Origin: Oscillospiraceae bacterium
GTDB lineage: Bacteria; Bacillota; Clostridia; Oscillospirales; CAG-272
NCBI GenBank assembly: GCA_015063805.1
Contig: SVTK01000006.1
Location: forward strand, 54,581 to 118,580
DNA length: 64,000 nucleotides
Direction: 5' to 3'
Position 1 is the first letter of the stretch, and each line of letters starts with the position of its first letter. Below are positions 32,812-41,979 of this stretch, piece by piece. Made by a program: the position numbers and the translations under genes. The notes beneath the pieces are model-generated. The model did no database searches and was not told where the DNA came from. It was given only the letters and a program-made list of their open reading frames with translations.

Positions 32812-33465
32812 ATGAAAATCCTGTTTATCGGCAATAGTCATACCTATTATAATGAGCTGCCCCGCATGGTCAAGGAGTTGTTTGCTTCGGTGGGCCGCCG
32901 GGCGGAGACGGTGATGCAGACCGAGGGAGGAAAGGGCATCATTTACCATTGCGAGCGGAAGGACATCCTCTATAATGTGCGCCATGGTGATTATGATGTG
33001 ATTATCATGCAGGACAAGGCATCCCACTTCAACGCCGAGGAGTTTGCCCAGGGTGTGGACACCCTGGCGGAGAAGGGGCTGTCCCGCACCGATGCCCGCC
33101 GTATTTTCTATATGCCCTGGGCTATTCGCAGTGCTCCCGAGGAGCAGGGCCCCATGACGGCAGCCTATCTTGCCGCGGCCGAGAAGCACGGCGTGGAGAT
33201 GGCACCGGTGGGAGAGATCTGGCACGCCATTCTGCGAGAGACCCCTGAGCTGACTGACTCCCTCTACCGACCCGACGGCAACCACGCTACGCCCCTCGGA
33301 TCTTATCTTGCCGCCTGCACCCTGTTCTATGTGCTTACCGGTCGGGTTCGTCCCCTTCAGCCGAAGGATGACGATGCGCTGATCACGCGGCTTGAGCTGG
33401 ACGGGGAGATCTGCCGCCGTTTCCACCGGGAGATCTGCCGCGGTCTGCGGGATTCCCGCCGCTGA
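32812..33465 (+). CDS. SGNH/GDSL-type hydrolase
   Basis: 217 residues, cytoplasmic (no signal). Block I is FIGNSHTYYNELP (residues 5-17), where the Ser of GNS is the nucleophile. VIIMQDKASHF supplies a middle block, and DGNHATPLGSYLAA near residue 176 gives the D-x-x-H pair that completes the triad. The family hydrolyses esters on small molecules or sugars. ATG 32812 follows AAAAAGGAG and has its own promoter; the upstream in-frame extension is rejected. The bidirectional terminator at 33478-33518 closes it. The substrate is not predictable. Confidence 0.85.
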   Translation: MKILFIGNSHTYYNELPRMVKELFASVGRRAETVMQTEGGKGIIYHCERKDILYNVRHGDYDVIIMQDKASHFNAEEFAQGVDTLAEKGLSRTDARRIFYMPWAIRSAPEEQGPMTAAYLAAAEKHGVEMAPVGEIWHAILRETPELTDSLYRPDGNHATPLGSYLAACTLFYVLTGRVRPLQPKDDDALITRLELDGEICRRFHREICRGLRDSRR

Positions 33466-33477
33466 ACCGAAGAAAAA

Positions 33478-33518
33478 CAGCAAGGGGCTGTCGTTTCCGA
33501 CAGCCCCTTGCTGTTTTT
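33478..33518. terminator. Bidirectional terminator
   Basis: A perfect 16-bp stem (33478-33493 with 33498-33513) closes a TTTC loop. GAAAAA on the left and TTTTT on the right serve the convergent genes ending at 33465 and 33522. Confidence 0.92.
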
Positions 33519-33521
33519 GCT

Positions 33522-34478
33522 TCAGTGTGCTGATTGCCAGTTGTGGATGCCGTTGAGCTCCATGGACTGGCGGAGTGCCGAGAAGGTATCCCGGTCGGCG
33601 GCGGGAAGCAGAACCCGCATATTGTATTTGGAAAAATAAAGTGAAGCGTCGGTGAAAATTGCCGTGGCGGCATCTGCCGGGGACTGCCCCTCAGCGGCGG
33701 AAAGACCGCGCAGATCCAGGGCCACGGTGTCGGCGTACTGGGAGATCTGCTTGATGAGCACGCTGCCTGCCGCTTCCCCCGTCACCGCCGCGGGAACGGC
33801 TACCGCCAGCTGAACGCTGTCGGGCAGCTGCCGTCTGACCTCACCTAAGAAGGTGGACACAGCATCCAAGGTATCCACTGTGACGGGGAGCCCGGTCAGG
33901 AGGATCTCGTCGATCCCGGCCGCGCCGATCTCGGCGATGAGGGTACTTTCATAGGCGTAAAGCAGATCGCCTTCCCCGGTGCCGGGGGCAGAGAATGCAG
34001 TCACGCCAAACATGGCACTGGTGTAGATGTCAGCATTGCGCAGAGCGGGGAGCAGGAGCGAAAGATCCACGCCCGCGGCCTGCTGGCCGGTCAGGTTCTG
34101 TGCCACCGACGAGCGGTAGTAGACCTCACCCGCATCGTCTCGGAGGCAAAGGGAAACGGCTTCCCGGGAGCCCAGCACCAGCTCTTCCACGGCGGCGGCC
34201 ACGGCAGCGGCATCCGGGATCCCATCCAGGGGAAGGTCGGGGGCCATGATGCTGATCTTGCTGGCATCCGAGGTGTCAGCGGGGAGCTGACCCGAGAGCA
34301 TTTCTGCAGGGATGTCTCCGCGCTGAGGCATGGTATCCACCTGGGTGCGGAGATAATAGCCCAGCAAAAGGCTCAGCCCGAAGATGACGAAGGCGCTGAT
34401 AACGATGAAAATCACGCGGTGTTTGGTCTGCCGGCGGGCACGTTTGATCCGCCCGACGTTGATGTAATTTTCCCGCAT
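33522..34478 (-). CDS. Membrane-anchored extracellular protein, 318 aa, unknown
   Basis: One N-terminal membrane helix (residues 21-42, VIFIVISAFVIFGLSLLLGYYL) after a basic tail, then an outside domain of about 270 residues. Its alternating strands and helices (GIDEILLTGLPVTVDTLDAV, SVQLAVAVPAAV, ADTVALDLRGLS, MRVLLPAADRDTF) suggest a TIM-barrel-like fold such as in GH-type proteins, but no catalytic pair is certain. SD GAGGAGGTGAGC precedes the ATG at 34478. Transcribed by an extended -10 promoter about 100 bases upstream. Confidence 0.6.
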   Translation of the reverse strand: MRENYINVGRIKRARRQTKHRVIFIVISAFVIFGLSLLLGYYLRTQVDTMPQRGDIPAEMLSGQLPADTSDASKISIMAPDLPLDGIPDAAAVAAAVEELVLGSREAVSLCLRDDAGEVYYRSSVAQNLTGQQAAGVDLSLLLPALRNADIYTSAMFGVTAFSAPGTGEGDLLYAYESTLIAEIGAAGIDEILLTGLPVTVDTLDAVSTFLGEVRRQLPDSVQLAVAVPAAVTGEAAGSVLIKQISQYADTVALDLRGLSAAEGQSPADAATAIFTDASLYFSKYNMRVLLPAADRDTFSALRQSMELNGIHNWQSAH

Positions 34479-34581
34479 CTGCTCACCTCCTCTGCATGGT
34501 ACTTAATCCCAATTTGTTGTGTTTTCAACAGGTTTGTTCCACAAGATTTTGTTGCGGAAACCGGAAAACACACCCATGTAC

Positions 34582-34590
34582 ATTATACCA
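34582..34590 (-). promoter_or_regulatory. Extended -10 promoter of the 33522-34478 gene
   Basis: Minus strand TGG-TATAAT (TATAAT at 34587-34582), a TGn extended -10; no clear -35 is seen. Confidence 0.45.
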
Positions 34591-34655
34591 TAGCAGGGGA
34601 AAGCAAATATGAACAAATTGTAAAATGTATGAAAAACCGCGAAAAATGGGGAGGA

Positions 34656-35654
34656 TTAGTCGATGCGCCAAAGCTCAATGCTCTCGTCCAGAACGGTGAG
34701 GGTGATCTCGTCGCGGCGGTCCTCGATCATACCATAGAAGGCGGCGGAAAGATACTGGCTTTTGAGGGTCTCAAAGTTCTTGTTGATGTAGCTTTGCTCC
34801 TTGGGCAGACGCTTGATGATGTAGAAGCCGTTGTCAGTGGCCACCACGCCGCTGGTCTCGTTTTCCTTCAGGGCAAAGGCGGCCTTTTCATAGTTTTCGT
34901 TCATTTCGCCCCGGGTGAAGTAATAGCCGCTGGTGGTGGTCATGTAGAAATCCTCGCTGTGACGGCCGATGAGGGTGTTGAAATCAGCACCCTTTTCCAG
35001 CTCCTGCAGAATAGATTCAGCCTTGGCGCGGTTGGCATTCACATCGTCCCCTGCGTCGTTGGCAATGTAGATGTGCAGGGTACGGATCAGTTCGTCGGAG
35101 GCAAAGAAGGCTTCGGCGGCGGCGTCGGAGTTGTCCAGCAGCTGCAGGCTGATGAGGACATGGTAAAGCTCGGTCTCGCAGCGGGTGATGGCCGAAACGT
35201 AGCGCAGAAGGCGGTCGGACATATGGTATTCGGCCAAAGCATCCCGGTAGGCAGACTTGCCGCCTACTTCCTCCACCAGGGCCTCGATGTCGGCCTGGAC
35301 ACCTTCTTCAATGGCCTTCTCGGTGTAGGTGATGCCGAATTCGGCGCAGAGGGAGAGAACGGCGGCGTTGTAGCGGCACATGGCCTCCACGCCTTCCTTC
35401 AGTTCCTCCACATAGGGCGCTGCCGTCTCAGCACTGGCCCAGATATCGCTGCCGTAGTAGGCGGCCATCTGATCCTTGAGATTGCAGGCATAGTAGCGGA
35501 GTTCGTCGTAGCAGATGTCGTATTGATCGGCCCGCATGACTACCCGTGCTTCCTCCTCGGTGGGCTCAATGGGTTTGATTTCGCCGCAGGCGGTGAGACA
35601 GAGCAGGGCGATCAGCAGCATGACAAAGAGCCGATGCAAAAAATGATGCTTCAT
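34656..35654 (-). CDS. PrsA/SurA-like peptidylprolyl isomerase lipoprotein
   Basis: 332 residues. The signal MKHHFLHRLFVMLLIALLCLTAC ends in a lipobox, so it is anchored outside the membrane. Helical N-domain from about residue 40 to 190, then a parvulin-type segment (AKAESILQELEKGADFNTLIGRHSEDF...GYYFTRGEMNENYEKAAFALKENETSGVVATDNGFYIIKRL, about 215-285) and a C-terminal helical tail. Such foldases help secreted proteins fold. It is transcribed alone. A second, cytoplasmic parvulin is encoded at 61934. Confidence 0.82.
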   Translation of the reverse strand: MKHHFLHRLFVMLLIALLCLTACGEIKPIEPTEEEARVVMRADQYDICYDELRYYACNLKDQMAAYYGSDIWASAETAAPYVEELKEGVEAMCRYNAAVLSLCAEFGITYTEKAIEEGVQADIEALVEEVGGKSAYRDALAEYHMSDRLLRYVSAITRCETELYHVLISLQLLDNSDAAAEAFFASDELIRTLHIYIANDAGDDVNANRAKAESILQELEKGADFNTLIGRHSEDFYMTTTSGYYFTRGEMNENYEKAAFALKENETSGVVATDNGFYIIKRLPKEQSYINKNFETLKSQYLSAAFYGMIEDRRDEITLTVLDESIELWRID

Positions 35655-35845
35655 GGTATACCATCCTTAGCTGTTTTTTATCAGTATAACGCATAAATAT
35701 GGCCGCCGTGTGAATTTCGCAGTTTTTTGCGGAAATTTTCGCACAATCCCCTTTCTTTCCCCGTCCAGGTGTGATATACTATAAAAGGAACATCCCCGAC
35801 CGACAAAGGAAAGGAAGACTTGCGCCGCAAGTCGAGGCCACATTT

Positions 35846-36781
35846 ATGGATACTACATACTCCATTCCCCTCAAGCAACTGATCAAGGATTTCTCCCTGG
35901 AAGAGATCGACGTGCCTGAAAATCTGGCCGAGATCCTGGTATATACTGCCGAGGTCAATCGCCCCGGTTTGGCGCTGACCGGCTTTTTCAAGCATTTTGA
36001 GGCGGCCCGCATCCAGCTCATCGGTAAGGCGGAGCACCGCTATCTGATGGAGCAGACGCCTGAGGATCGCCTGGCTTGCGTGGAGCGGTTTGCCGATGCG
36101 CATCCCGTTGCTGTAATCGTCACGACGGGGCTACCGGTGCCTGCGGAGATGGTGGAGGTGGCTCGCAGTCGGGGGATCCCTCTTCTGCGCACCCAGCATG
36201 ACACCAGTGAATTCATGGCAGCCCTGGTCGGCTCTCTTTCGGTGTCTTTGGCCCCACGCATTACCCGTCACGGGGTCCTGGTGGAGGTCTACGGCGAAGG
36301 TATTCTTCTGCTGGGCGACAGTGGCGTGGGTAAGAGTGAGACGGCCATCGAACTGGTGAAGCGCGGTCACCGACTCATCGCCGATGACGCGGTAGAGCTG
36401 AAACGGGTTTCGGCCAAGACCCTGGTGGGCCAGGCTCCCGAGATCATCCGCCATTATGTGGAGCTGCGCGGCATCGGTATTGTGGATGTTCGCCGACTCT
36501 TCGGTATGGGTGCGGTCAAGGATACCGAGCGTGTTGACCTGGTGATCAACCTCGAGCCCTGGATCCAGGGCAAGATGTACGATCGCCTGGGCCTGGACAG
36601 CGAGAAGATCGAGATCCTGGGGATTGAGCTGCCCATGATTACCATTCCTGTCCGCCCCGGCCGGAACCTGGCCATCATTTTGGAGATCGCGGCCATGAAC
36701 AACCGTCAGAAGAAGATGGGCTACAATACTGCTGAGGAGTTCAACCGCCGGCTCATGGGACAGATGGGCATTGAGGAATAA
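35846..36781 (+). CDS. hprK: HPr kinase/phosphorylase
   Basis: 311 residues, full length. HprK phosphorylates Ser46 of HPr with ATP or PPi and removes it, setting carbon catabolite repression in Firmicutes. N-domain to about residue 130; His141 precedes the Walker A GDSGVGKSE (157-165); then DDAVEL and the family signature ELRGIGIVDVRRLFGMGAV, with C-terminal RPGRNLAIILEIAAMN. The ATG at 35846 is preceded by GAGG (35834-35837). A better SD, AAAGGAAAGGAAG, lies further up and is separated from the start by a GACTTGC-GCC-GCAAGTC hairpin (35817-35833). A bidirectional terminator follows. Confidence 0.95.
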   Translation: MDTTYSIPLKQLIKDFSLEEIDVPENLAEILVYTAEVNRPGLALTGFFKHFEAARIQLIGKAEHRYLMEQTPEDRLACVERFADAHPVAVIVTTGLPVPAEMVEVARSRGIPLLRTQHDTSEFMAALVGSLSVSLAPRITRHGVLVEVYGEGILLLGDSGVGKSETAIELVKRGHRLIADDAVELKRVSAKTLVGQAPEIIRHYVELRGIGIVDVRRLFGMGAVKDTERVDLVINLEPWIQGKMYDRLGLDSEKIEILGIELPMITIPVRPGRNLAIILEIAAMNNRQKKMGYNTAEEFNRRLMGQMGIEE

Positions 36782-36790
36782 GGAAAACCA

Positions 36791-36826
36791 AAAGGTGTAT
36801 TGCGCAGAGCGCAATACACCTTTTTC
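36791..36826. terminator. Bidirectional terminator
   Basis: A perfect 15-bp stem (36791-36805 with 36809-36823) closes an AGA loop, with T-runs on both strands. It separates hprK from the convergent regulator gene. Confidence 0.92.
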
Positions 36827-36832
36827 ATCGGG

Positions 36833-37414
36833 TTATTCTTGATTCAGCCGCCAGCCGATTCCCCGCACCGTGCGAATGGGACGAAGCCCGAAGGCGTTCT
36901 CCAGCTTCTTGCGCAGGGAGCATACCGTCACCTCAAGGAGATTGGAGGCGGGCTGTTTGCCCGAGGGCAGGACGGCGGTCAGTTCGTCCCGGCTGACGGC
37001 ACGGCCGTTGGCGTTCAGCAGGGCTTTGAACAGGGCATATTCGGCGGGCATGAGGGGCAGGTGGGCGTGGCCGAAGCGGGCAGTACGGTCACTGTCAGCA
37101 CAGGACAATGTCAGAGGGGCTGCGGCGGGGACCGCCTGCCGGGCCTGCTCCAGCGCCTCAATCAGGGCGGTAATCAGAAAGGGCCGCAGCAAAAAAGAAG
37201 GATTGCTCTCTGCTGTCTCGGGGTCTCGCGTACAGCCCACATAGGGGATCCCTTCGGGGGGAGCGGCAGTATCAAGGTCCACCACGGCACAGTCGATGGA
37301 GCGGGGAAGCTCGCCGTCAGACACCACGCAGTAGCCGGCACGGCTCAGCTCATAGCTCAGCATCCGGGCAAAGCAGGGGTCATGCCCCACCAAGAGCAAA
37401 GTGGGGGCACTCAT
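36833..37414 (-). CDS. Winged-helix response regulator with degenerate receiver
   Basis: 193 residues. The C-terminal part is an OmpR/PhoB-type winged helix (LTLSCADSDRTARFGHAHLPLMPAEYALFKALLNANGRAVSRDEL...SLRKKLENAFGLRPIRTVRGIGWRL). The N-terminal part keeps a receiver-like outline (TLLLVGHDPCFARML, then CAVVDLD) but is short, has GHD where the acidic pair should be, and LRPF where the conserved K-P-F stands. Phosphorylation is therefore doubtful. No histidine kinase is nearby. Its start overlaps the stop of the thioesterase gene by ATGA, so both come from one mRNA. Confidence 0.8.
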   Translation of the reverse strand: MSAPTLLLVGHDPCFARMLSYELSRAGYCVVSDGELPRSIDCAVVDLDTAAPPEGIPYVGCTRDPETAESNPSFLLRPFLITALIEALEQARQAVPAAAPLTLSCADSDRTARFGHAHLPLMPAEYALFKALLNANGRAVSRDELTAVLPSGKQPASNLLEVTVCSLRKKLENAFGLRPIRTVRGIGWRLNQE

Positions 37415-38142
37415 GACTCAGCCTCGGTCAGGGTGACCACAGCCTCGATGTTGGGGGATCCGTCTGCGCGGAGGGTGCGGAACAGGTAGCGACCATCCCG
37501 CTCGGGATCGGGGGCGCGGTATACGGTCAGCACCTCGCCCAGGGGGGCCTCCCCTAAGAAGTTGATCACCACATCCTCCACCCGGCGGGTCTCTCCGGCG
37601 GGGAGATAATCGCAGAGCAGATCGGGGTAGTGGGTGTTGTTGATGTGCTGATTGTAGTCGCAGTCGCTGTAGACCACGGGGCGGTGGGCGATCTCCTCCG
37701 GGGCTTCGGGGAAACGGATACGCCGGGGAAGGAAGAGCTCAAGGGGCGCCTCTCCGGTGAAGTTGTAGGTGAACTGATCGGCCCGGATGGGACGGCGTGT
37801 TTCCAAATTGACCAGTGCCCACACCGACATGGCCTCCGCAGCCACCTCGCCCCCCGCCATAATGCGGTGATAGCGGTTGAAGGAGAAGCCGTGGTCATCG
37901 TTGCTGATCCAGGTCTGGGCCTCGATGGGAGTGTAGGCAGGCAATGCACGCTTGATGGACACCCGCACGCGGCTCAGCAGAAAAGCACGGCCGCTTTGGC
38001 GAAGCTCATCCATGGTGGGGCCGTAGGCGTTGAGATGGAGATTGGCCGCCTCCTGCATATACATCAGTACCGCAGAGGGGCGCATCCGTGCATAGCAGTC
38101 GGTGTCGTGGAAGTTGACGGTAAAGGGTGCGGAAAAAATCAT
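37411..38142 (-). CDS. Acyl-ACP thioesterase
   Basis: 243 residues, two hot-dog domains in tandem. The N-terminal one starts FTVNFHDTDCYARMRPSAVLMYMQEAANLHL and includes FLLSRVRVSIKRALPAY. The second holds YSDCDYNQHINNTHYPDLL, with the Asn-His pair used in catalysis. The enzyme releases fatty acids from acyl carrier protein. The start at 38142 has AAGGAGG. It is coupled to the winged-helix regulator downstream. Repeat copy A (38157-38301) begins immediately upstream of its SD, so the promoter is not evident. Confidence 0.88.
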   Translation of the reverse strand: MIFSAPFTVNFHDTDCYARMRPSAVLMYMQEAANLHLNAYGPTMDELRQSGRAFLLSRVRVSIKRALPAYTPIEAQTWISNDDHGFSFNRYHRIMAGGEVAAEAMSVWALVNLETRRPIRADQFTYNFTGEAPLELFLPRRIRFPEAPEEIAHRPVVYSDCDYNQHINNTHYPDLLCDYLPAGETRRVEDVVINFLGEAPLGEVLTVYRAPDPERDGRYLFRTLRADGSPNIEAVVTLTEAES

Positions 38143-38156
38143 AAGTACCTCCTTGA

Positions 38157-38301
38157 GGGGGCGTTGCCCCCTGACCCCCACCGGGAAGCCTTTTGAAAAA
38201 GGCTCCCCGGACCCCGCGAAAACTTTCCAATAAGGCGTTCATGCAAGTTTTTGCGGAGGGGGCGCGGGGGAGGGGCTTTTTTCAAAAAGCCCCTCCCCCG
38301 C
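38157..38301. repeat. Interspersed palindromic repeat, copy A (double unit)
   Basis: Starts GGGGGCGTTGCCCCC, followed by GACCCCCACC, a hairpin GGGAAGCCTTTTGAAAAAGGCTCCC, then ACCCCGCGAAAACTTTCC and an inverted half ending in a second hairpin with arms GCGGGGGAGGGGC (about 38265) and GCCCCTCCCCCGC (about 38301). Same family as copies at 43699, 45723 and 52223. The second hairpin could terminate fba on the minus strand. Confidence 0.8.
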
Positions 38302-38315
38302 ATAAACCGGTAAAA

Positions 38316-39281
38316 TTAAAGCGAGTTCGAAGAACCGAGCACGTTCTTGATCTTGTGCTGGACCATCTTTCTGACCTCGTCGCGGGCAACGGAGAGGTAG
38401 CCGCGGGGGTCGAAGACAGCGGGATCGTCATGCATGACGCGGCGGATACCGGCGGTCATGGCAAGACGGATATCGGAGTCGATGTTGATCTTGCAGACGG
38501 CCATGCCTGCAGCCTTGCGCAGCTGCTCCTCGGGGATACCGATGGCGTTGGGCAGCTTGCCGCCGATGGAGTTGATCTCACGGACGTACTCCTGGGGAAC
38601 CGAGGAAGCACCGTGGAGAACGATGGGGAAGCCGGGCAGGCGCTTCTCGATCTGCTCAAGAATGTCAAAGCGGAGCGGAGGAGGAACAAGAATGCCCTCT
38701 TCGTTGCGGGTGCACTGCTCGGGGGTGAACTTGTATGCGCCGTGGGAGGTACCGATGGCGATGGCGAGAGAGTCGACGCCGGTGCGGGTCACAAACTCCT
38801 CGACCTCCTCGGGACGGGTGTAGGAGGAATCCTCAGCGGAAACCTTGACGTCATCCTCAACGCCTGCCAGACGGCCCAGCTCGCCTTCAACCACAGCACC
38901 GCGCTCATGTGCGTACTCAACGACGCGGCGGGTGAGCTCAATGTTGTCCTCGAAGGAATGATGGGAACCGTCGATCATGACAGAGGTGAAACCGCCGTCG
39001 ATGCAGGACTTGCAGATCTCAAAATCTGCGCCGTGGTCGAGGTGGAGAGCGAGGTCAACGCCTGCATCCTCGATGGCAGCCTTAGCCAGGGCCAGCAGGT
39101 AAGCGTGCTTGGCATACTTGCGGGCTCCTGCAGAGACCTGAAGGATAACAGGGGACTTCTCGGCAGCAGCTGCCTCGGTGATCGCCTGAATGATCTCCAT
39201 GTTGTTGATGTTGAATGCGCCGATGGCGTAGCCGCCGGCATAGGCTTTTTTGAACATTTCTTTGGTCGTAACCAGTGCCAT
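38316..39281 (-). CDS. fba: Class II fructose-1,6-bisphosphate aldolase
   Basis: 321 residues, complete. The zinc enzyme cleaves fructose-1,6-bisphosphate in glycolysis. Seen are AIGAFNINNME at the N-terminus, LHLDHGADFEICK with the catalytic Asp and zinc His, SVMIDGSHHSFEDNI, VEGELGRLAGVED, AIAIGTSHGAYKF and VLHGASSVP, all in family order. The start at 39281 has AAGAAGGAG upstream. A TTGATT/TATAAT promoter stands at 39326-39354. Repeat copy A lies after the stop. Confidence 0.96.
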   Translation of the reverse strand: MALVTTKEMFKKAYAGGYAIGAFNINNMEIIQAITEAAAAEKSPVILQVSAGARKYAKHAYLLALAKAAIEDAGVDLALHLDHGADFEICKSCIDGGFTSVMIDGSHHSFEDNIELTRRVVEYAHERGAVVEGELGRLAGVEDDVKVSAEDSSYTRPEEVEEFVTRTGVDSLAIAIGTSHGAYKFTPEQCTRNEEGILVPPPLRFDILEQIEKRLPGFPIVLHGASSVPQEYVREINSIGGKLPNAIGIPEEQLRKAAGMAVCKINIDSDIRLAMTAGIRRVMHDDPAVFDPRGYLSVARDEVRKMVQHKIKNVLGSSNSL

Positions 39282-39325
39282 AGTTGTGTACTCCTTCTTG
39301 TTTTTCGAAAATCTATACAGGACAT

Positions 39326-39354
39326 ATTATACTCTGCTTTGCTGGAAAAATCAA
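39326..39354 (-). promoter_or_regulatory. Promoter of fba
   Basis: Minus strand: TTGATT (39354-39349), 17 bp, TATAAT (39331-39326). Confidence 0.8.
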
Positions 39355-39406
39355 GAGAAAAGGGGAAAAATATCAAATTTTTTTCTTTTCCTGCGGACAC
39401 GAGAGA

Positions 39407-39431
39407 GGGGAGGCACCGGTCGTGCCTCCCC
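39407..39431 (-). terminator. Hairpin after the mazF-like gene
   Basis: Perfect 10-bp stem GGGGAGGCAC/GTGCCTCCCC with a five-base loop; it is followed on the minus strand by TCTCTCG only, so it is a weak terminator. Confidence 0.5.
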
Positions 39432-39440
39432 TTCCTGGAA

Positions 39441-39866
39441 TTATCCTACCGTTCCCGCCGGTGCGGCGGAGGTAGCCGGGGGCATCATGCTCAGGGATTC
39501 TCCCCGCGGGGGGCGCTGGCTGTCATCCAGGCCGAAGCTGATGGAGATGGCGCGGTTGACCACCTGCATGGTATCGTCGTCAAGATGTCCCATTTTTTCC
39601 TTGAGCCTGCGCTTGTCGATGGTACGGATCTGCTCCAGCAGGATCACCGAATCGCGGCTCAGCCCCGCCCGCTCGGCAAAAATGTCGATGTGAGTGGGCA
39701 GGCGGGTCTTGCCCAGGCGGCTGGTGATGGCTGCCGCGATCACGGTCGGGCTGTATCGGTTGCCGATGTCGTTCTGAATGATCAGGACGGGGCGAAGTCC
39801 CCCCTGTTCCGAGCCGACCACGGGACTGAGATCGGCATAGTAAATATCTCCGCGTTTGACACTCAT
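39441..39866 (-). CDS. MazF/PemK-family endoribonuclease
   Basis: 141 residues. The core [33 protein letters not shown] is that of MazF/NdoA, with the catalytic Arg in RPV and Thr in AAAITSR, then LPTHIDI and [16 protein letters not shown]. These toxins cut mRNA at short motifs. No antitoxin gene is adjacent, as is usual for the housekeeping ndoA type of Firmicutes, though there an ndoAI gene normally stands upstream. An extra C-terminal tail of about 25 residues rich in Pro, Ala and Ser follows the fold. SD AAAAGGAAGGG precedes the ATG. Confidence 0.88.
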   Translation of the reverse strand: MSVKRGDIYYADLSPVVGSEQGGLRPVLIIQNDIGNRYSPTVIAAAITSRLGKTRLPTHIDIFAERAGLSRDSVILLEQIRTIDKRRLKEKMGHLDDDTMQVVNRAISISFGLDDSQRPPRGESLSMMPPATSAAPAGTVG

Positions 39867-40032
39867 CTGCGTTACCCTTCCTTTTCGCTCTGTACTCGCT
39901 GCCTATAGTTTACCCGCGAGGGGGGCGGCTTTAATCATGTGCAGAGCGATTTTTGTGTGGGATTTTTTGGGGGAGCTTCAGCCCCCCTACCGACAGGATA
40001 TGATTTTGTCGAGTTTTGGTGCGGAGAGAAAA

Positions 40033-40063
40033 AGCCCGGCCGGTGCAGCGCACCGGCCGGGCT
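40033..40063 (-). terminator. Terminator of the hisS/aspS operon
   Basis: A perfect 14-bp GC-rich stem (40033-40046 with 40050-40063) closes an AGC loop; the minus strand continues TTTTTCTCTCC. Confidence 0.9.
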
Positions 40064-40074
40064 GGGGATCGGGA

Positions 40075-41865
40075 TTATTTCTCTTCTTCGGCCAGCTTGA
40101 TGCCAAGCTCGCCCAGTGCCTTGGGATCGGCGGGGGCGGGGCAGCCCGACATGAGCTCGGAAGCGTTCTGAACCTTGGGGAAGGCCACCACATCGCGCAG
40201 GCTGTCGGCACCGCACATGATCATGGCCAGGCGGTCAAGACCCAGGGCAGCACCGCCGTGGGGAGGTGCGCCGTAGCGGTATGCGTCAACTAAGAAGCCG
40301 AACTTGCGGTCGATCTCCTCCTCGGAGAGGCCCAGGCGGCGGAACATTCTCTGCTGCAGCTCCACATCGGTGATGCGGATGGAGCCGGAGGAGATCTCCA
40401 CGCCGTTGAGCACCAGGTCGTAGGCCTTGGCGCGAACCTTGCCGGGATCGGTGTCGATATACTCCAGGCACTCGTCCAGGGGCATGGTGAAGGGATGGTG
40501 CATGGCAGCCCAGGTCTGGCTCTCCTCGTCCCACTCGAAGAAGGGGAACTCGGTGATCCACAGGAAGTTGTAGCCCTCGGGGATCATATCCAGCTGCTTG
40601 CCTACCTTCAGGCGCAGAGCACCCAGCACGGGGAGAGTAACCTTATCCTTGTCGGCCACGATCAGGGCAACGTCGCCCTTCTTGCAGTCGAGGCGTGCGA
40701 GAATGTTCTCCAGCTCTCCCTCGGCCATGAACTTGGCAAAGGAGCAGGCGGGAGCCTCGTCAACCCAGCGGACATAGGCCAGGCCCTTGGCACCGATGCC
40801 GCGGGCGTGCTCGGTGAGCTTGTCGATCTCCTTGCGGGTCAGCTTTGCGGCACCGTCCTTGACCACAATGGCACGAACCGAGCCGCCGTCCCGGACGGCT
40901 CCGGAGAAGACGGCAAAGCCGCTGCCCTTCACCAGGTCGGAGATGTTCTGAATCTCCATGCCAAAGCGGGTGTCGGGCTTATCCGAGCCGTAGCGCTCCA
41001 TGGCGTCACGGAAGGTGAGGCGGGGCAGGGGGAGAGCGATCTCCACGCCCAGCACTTCTTTGAAGAGGCGTGCAACGTAGCCTTCGTTCATCTCCATGAC
41101 ATCGTCCTCGGTGACGAAGGACATCTCTAGGTCGATCTGGGTGAACTCGGGCTGGCGGTCTGCGCGCAGGTCCTCGTCACGGAAGCAGCGGGCAAGCTGA
41201 ATGTAGCGGTCGAAGCCCGAGAGCATCAGCAGCTGCTTGTAGATCTGGGGGGACTGGGGCAGGGCATAGAAGGAGCCGTTGTGGATACGGGAGGGCACGA
41301 TATAGTCACGGGCGCCCTCGGGGGTGGGTTTGACCATCATGGGGGTCTCGATCTCAATGAAGCCGTTCTCGTAGTAGTACTCGCGGGTCACCCGGGCAAT
41401 CTCCTGACGCATGAGCATATTGCGCTGGAGAGAGGGACGGCGCAGGTCAAGATAGCGGTACTTGAGGGCGATGTTCTCGCCCACCTTTACGCTGTCGGAA
41501 ATTTCAAAGGGAGGGGTCTGTGCGGCCGAGAGGATCTTGAGCTCGGTAACGGCGATCTCGATCTCACCGGTGGGGAGGTTGGGGTTGACGGCACCCTCAC
41601 CGCGGGCACGGACAACGCCGTGGGCGCAGAGGACAAACTCGGCGCGGACGGTGAAAGCTTTCTCAAAGACGGCGCGGTCGGTGGCGTCGTCGAAGGCGAG
41701 CTGCACGATGCCGGTGCGGTCGCGCAGGTCGATGAAGATCAGCTGGCCCAGGTCGCGCTGGCGCTGTGCCCAGCCCATGACGCAGACGGTCTGGCCGAGG
41801 TTGGCGCGCGACAGCTCTGCGCAGTAACAGGTTCGTTTGTCGGTTTTGGTAAGCAGTTCTGCCAT
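40075..41865 (-). CDS. aspS: Aspartyl-tRNA synthetase
   Basis: 596 residues, bacterial type with the GAD insertion domain. N-terminal OB fold ([33 protein letters not shown]), class II motif 2 [23 protein letters not shown] (about residue 215), the insertion domain at about 290-420, and motif 3 [17 protein letters not shown] near residue 540. It charges tRNA-Asp (possibly also tRNA-Asn). The start at 41865 has AACAGGAG; upstream in-frame codons have no SD. It is the third gene after hisS and a MazG-like gene, with a 156-base gap holding strong palindromes. Confidence 0.96.
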   Translation of the reverse strand: MAELLTKTDKRTCYCAELSRANLGQTVCVMGWAQRQRDLGQLIFIDLRDRTGIVQLAFDDATDRAVFEKAFTVRAEFVLCAHGVVRARGEGAVNPNLPTGEIEIAVTELKILSAAQTPPFEISDSVKVGENIALKYRYLDLRRPSLQRNMLMRQEIARVTREYYYENGFIEIETPMMVKPTPEGARDYIVPSRIHNGSFYALPQSPQIYKQLLMLSGFDRYIQLARCFRDEDLRADRQPEFTQIDLEMSFVTEDDVMEMNEGYVARLFKEVLGVEIALPLPRLTFRDAMERYGSDKPDTRFGMEIQNISDLVKGSGFAVFSGAVRDGGSVRAIVVKDGAAKLTRKEIDKLTEHARGIGAKGLAYVRWVDEAPACSFAKFMAEGELENILARLDCKKGDVALIVADKDKVTLPVLGALRLKVGKQLDMIPEGYNFLWITEFPFFEWDEESQTWAAMHHPFTMPLDECLEYIDTDPGKVRAKAYDLVLNGVEISSGSIRITDVELQQRMFRRLGLSEEEIDRKFGFLVDAYRYGAPPHGGAALGLDRLAMIMCGADSLRDVVAFPKVQNASELMSGCPAPADPKALGELGIKLAEEEK

Positions 41866-41922
41866 GGTTGTTCTCCTGTTTTTGTATTTTCGTGAATTTG
41901 TTGCGGTATTGCTGATTTTTCC

Positions 41923-41979
41923 GCCCGCCCGGGCGGGCCGGGGGCGAAACCATCTCAGACGCCGAAGTTTTCGCCCCGG
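41923..41979 (-). repeat. GC palindrome and long hairpin in the aspS 5' region
   Basis: GCCCGCCCGGGCGGGC (41923-41938) is a perfect 16-bp palindrome. CCGGGGGCGAAAC (41938-41950) pairs with GTTTTCGCCCCGG (41967-41979). They lie between the MazG-like gene and aspS, and no T-run follows on the minus strand. They may attenuate, process or stabilise the operon mRNA. Confidence 0.55.
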
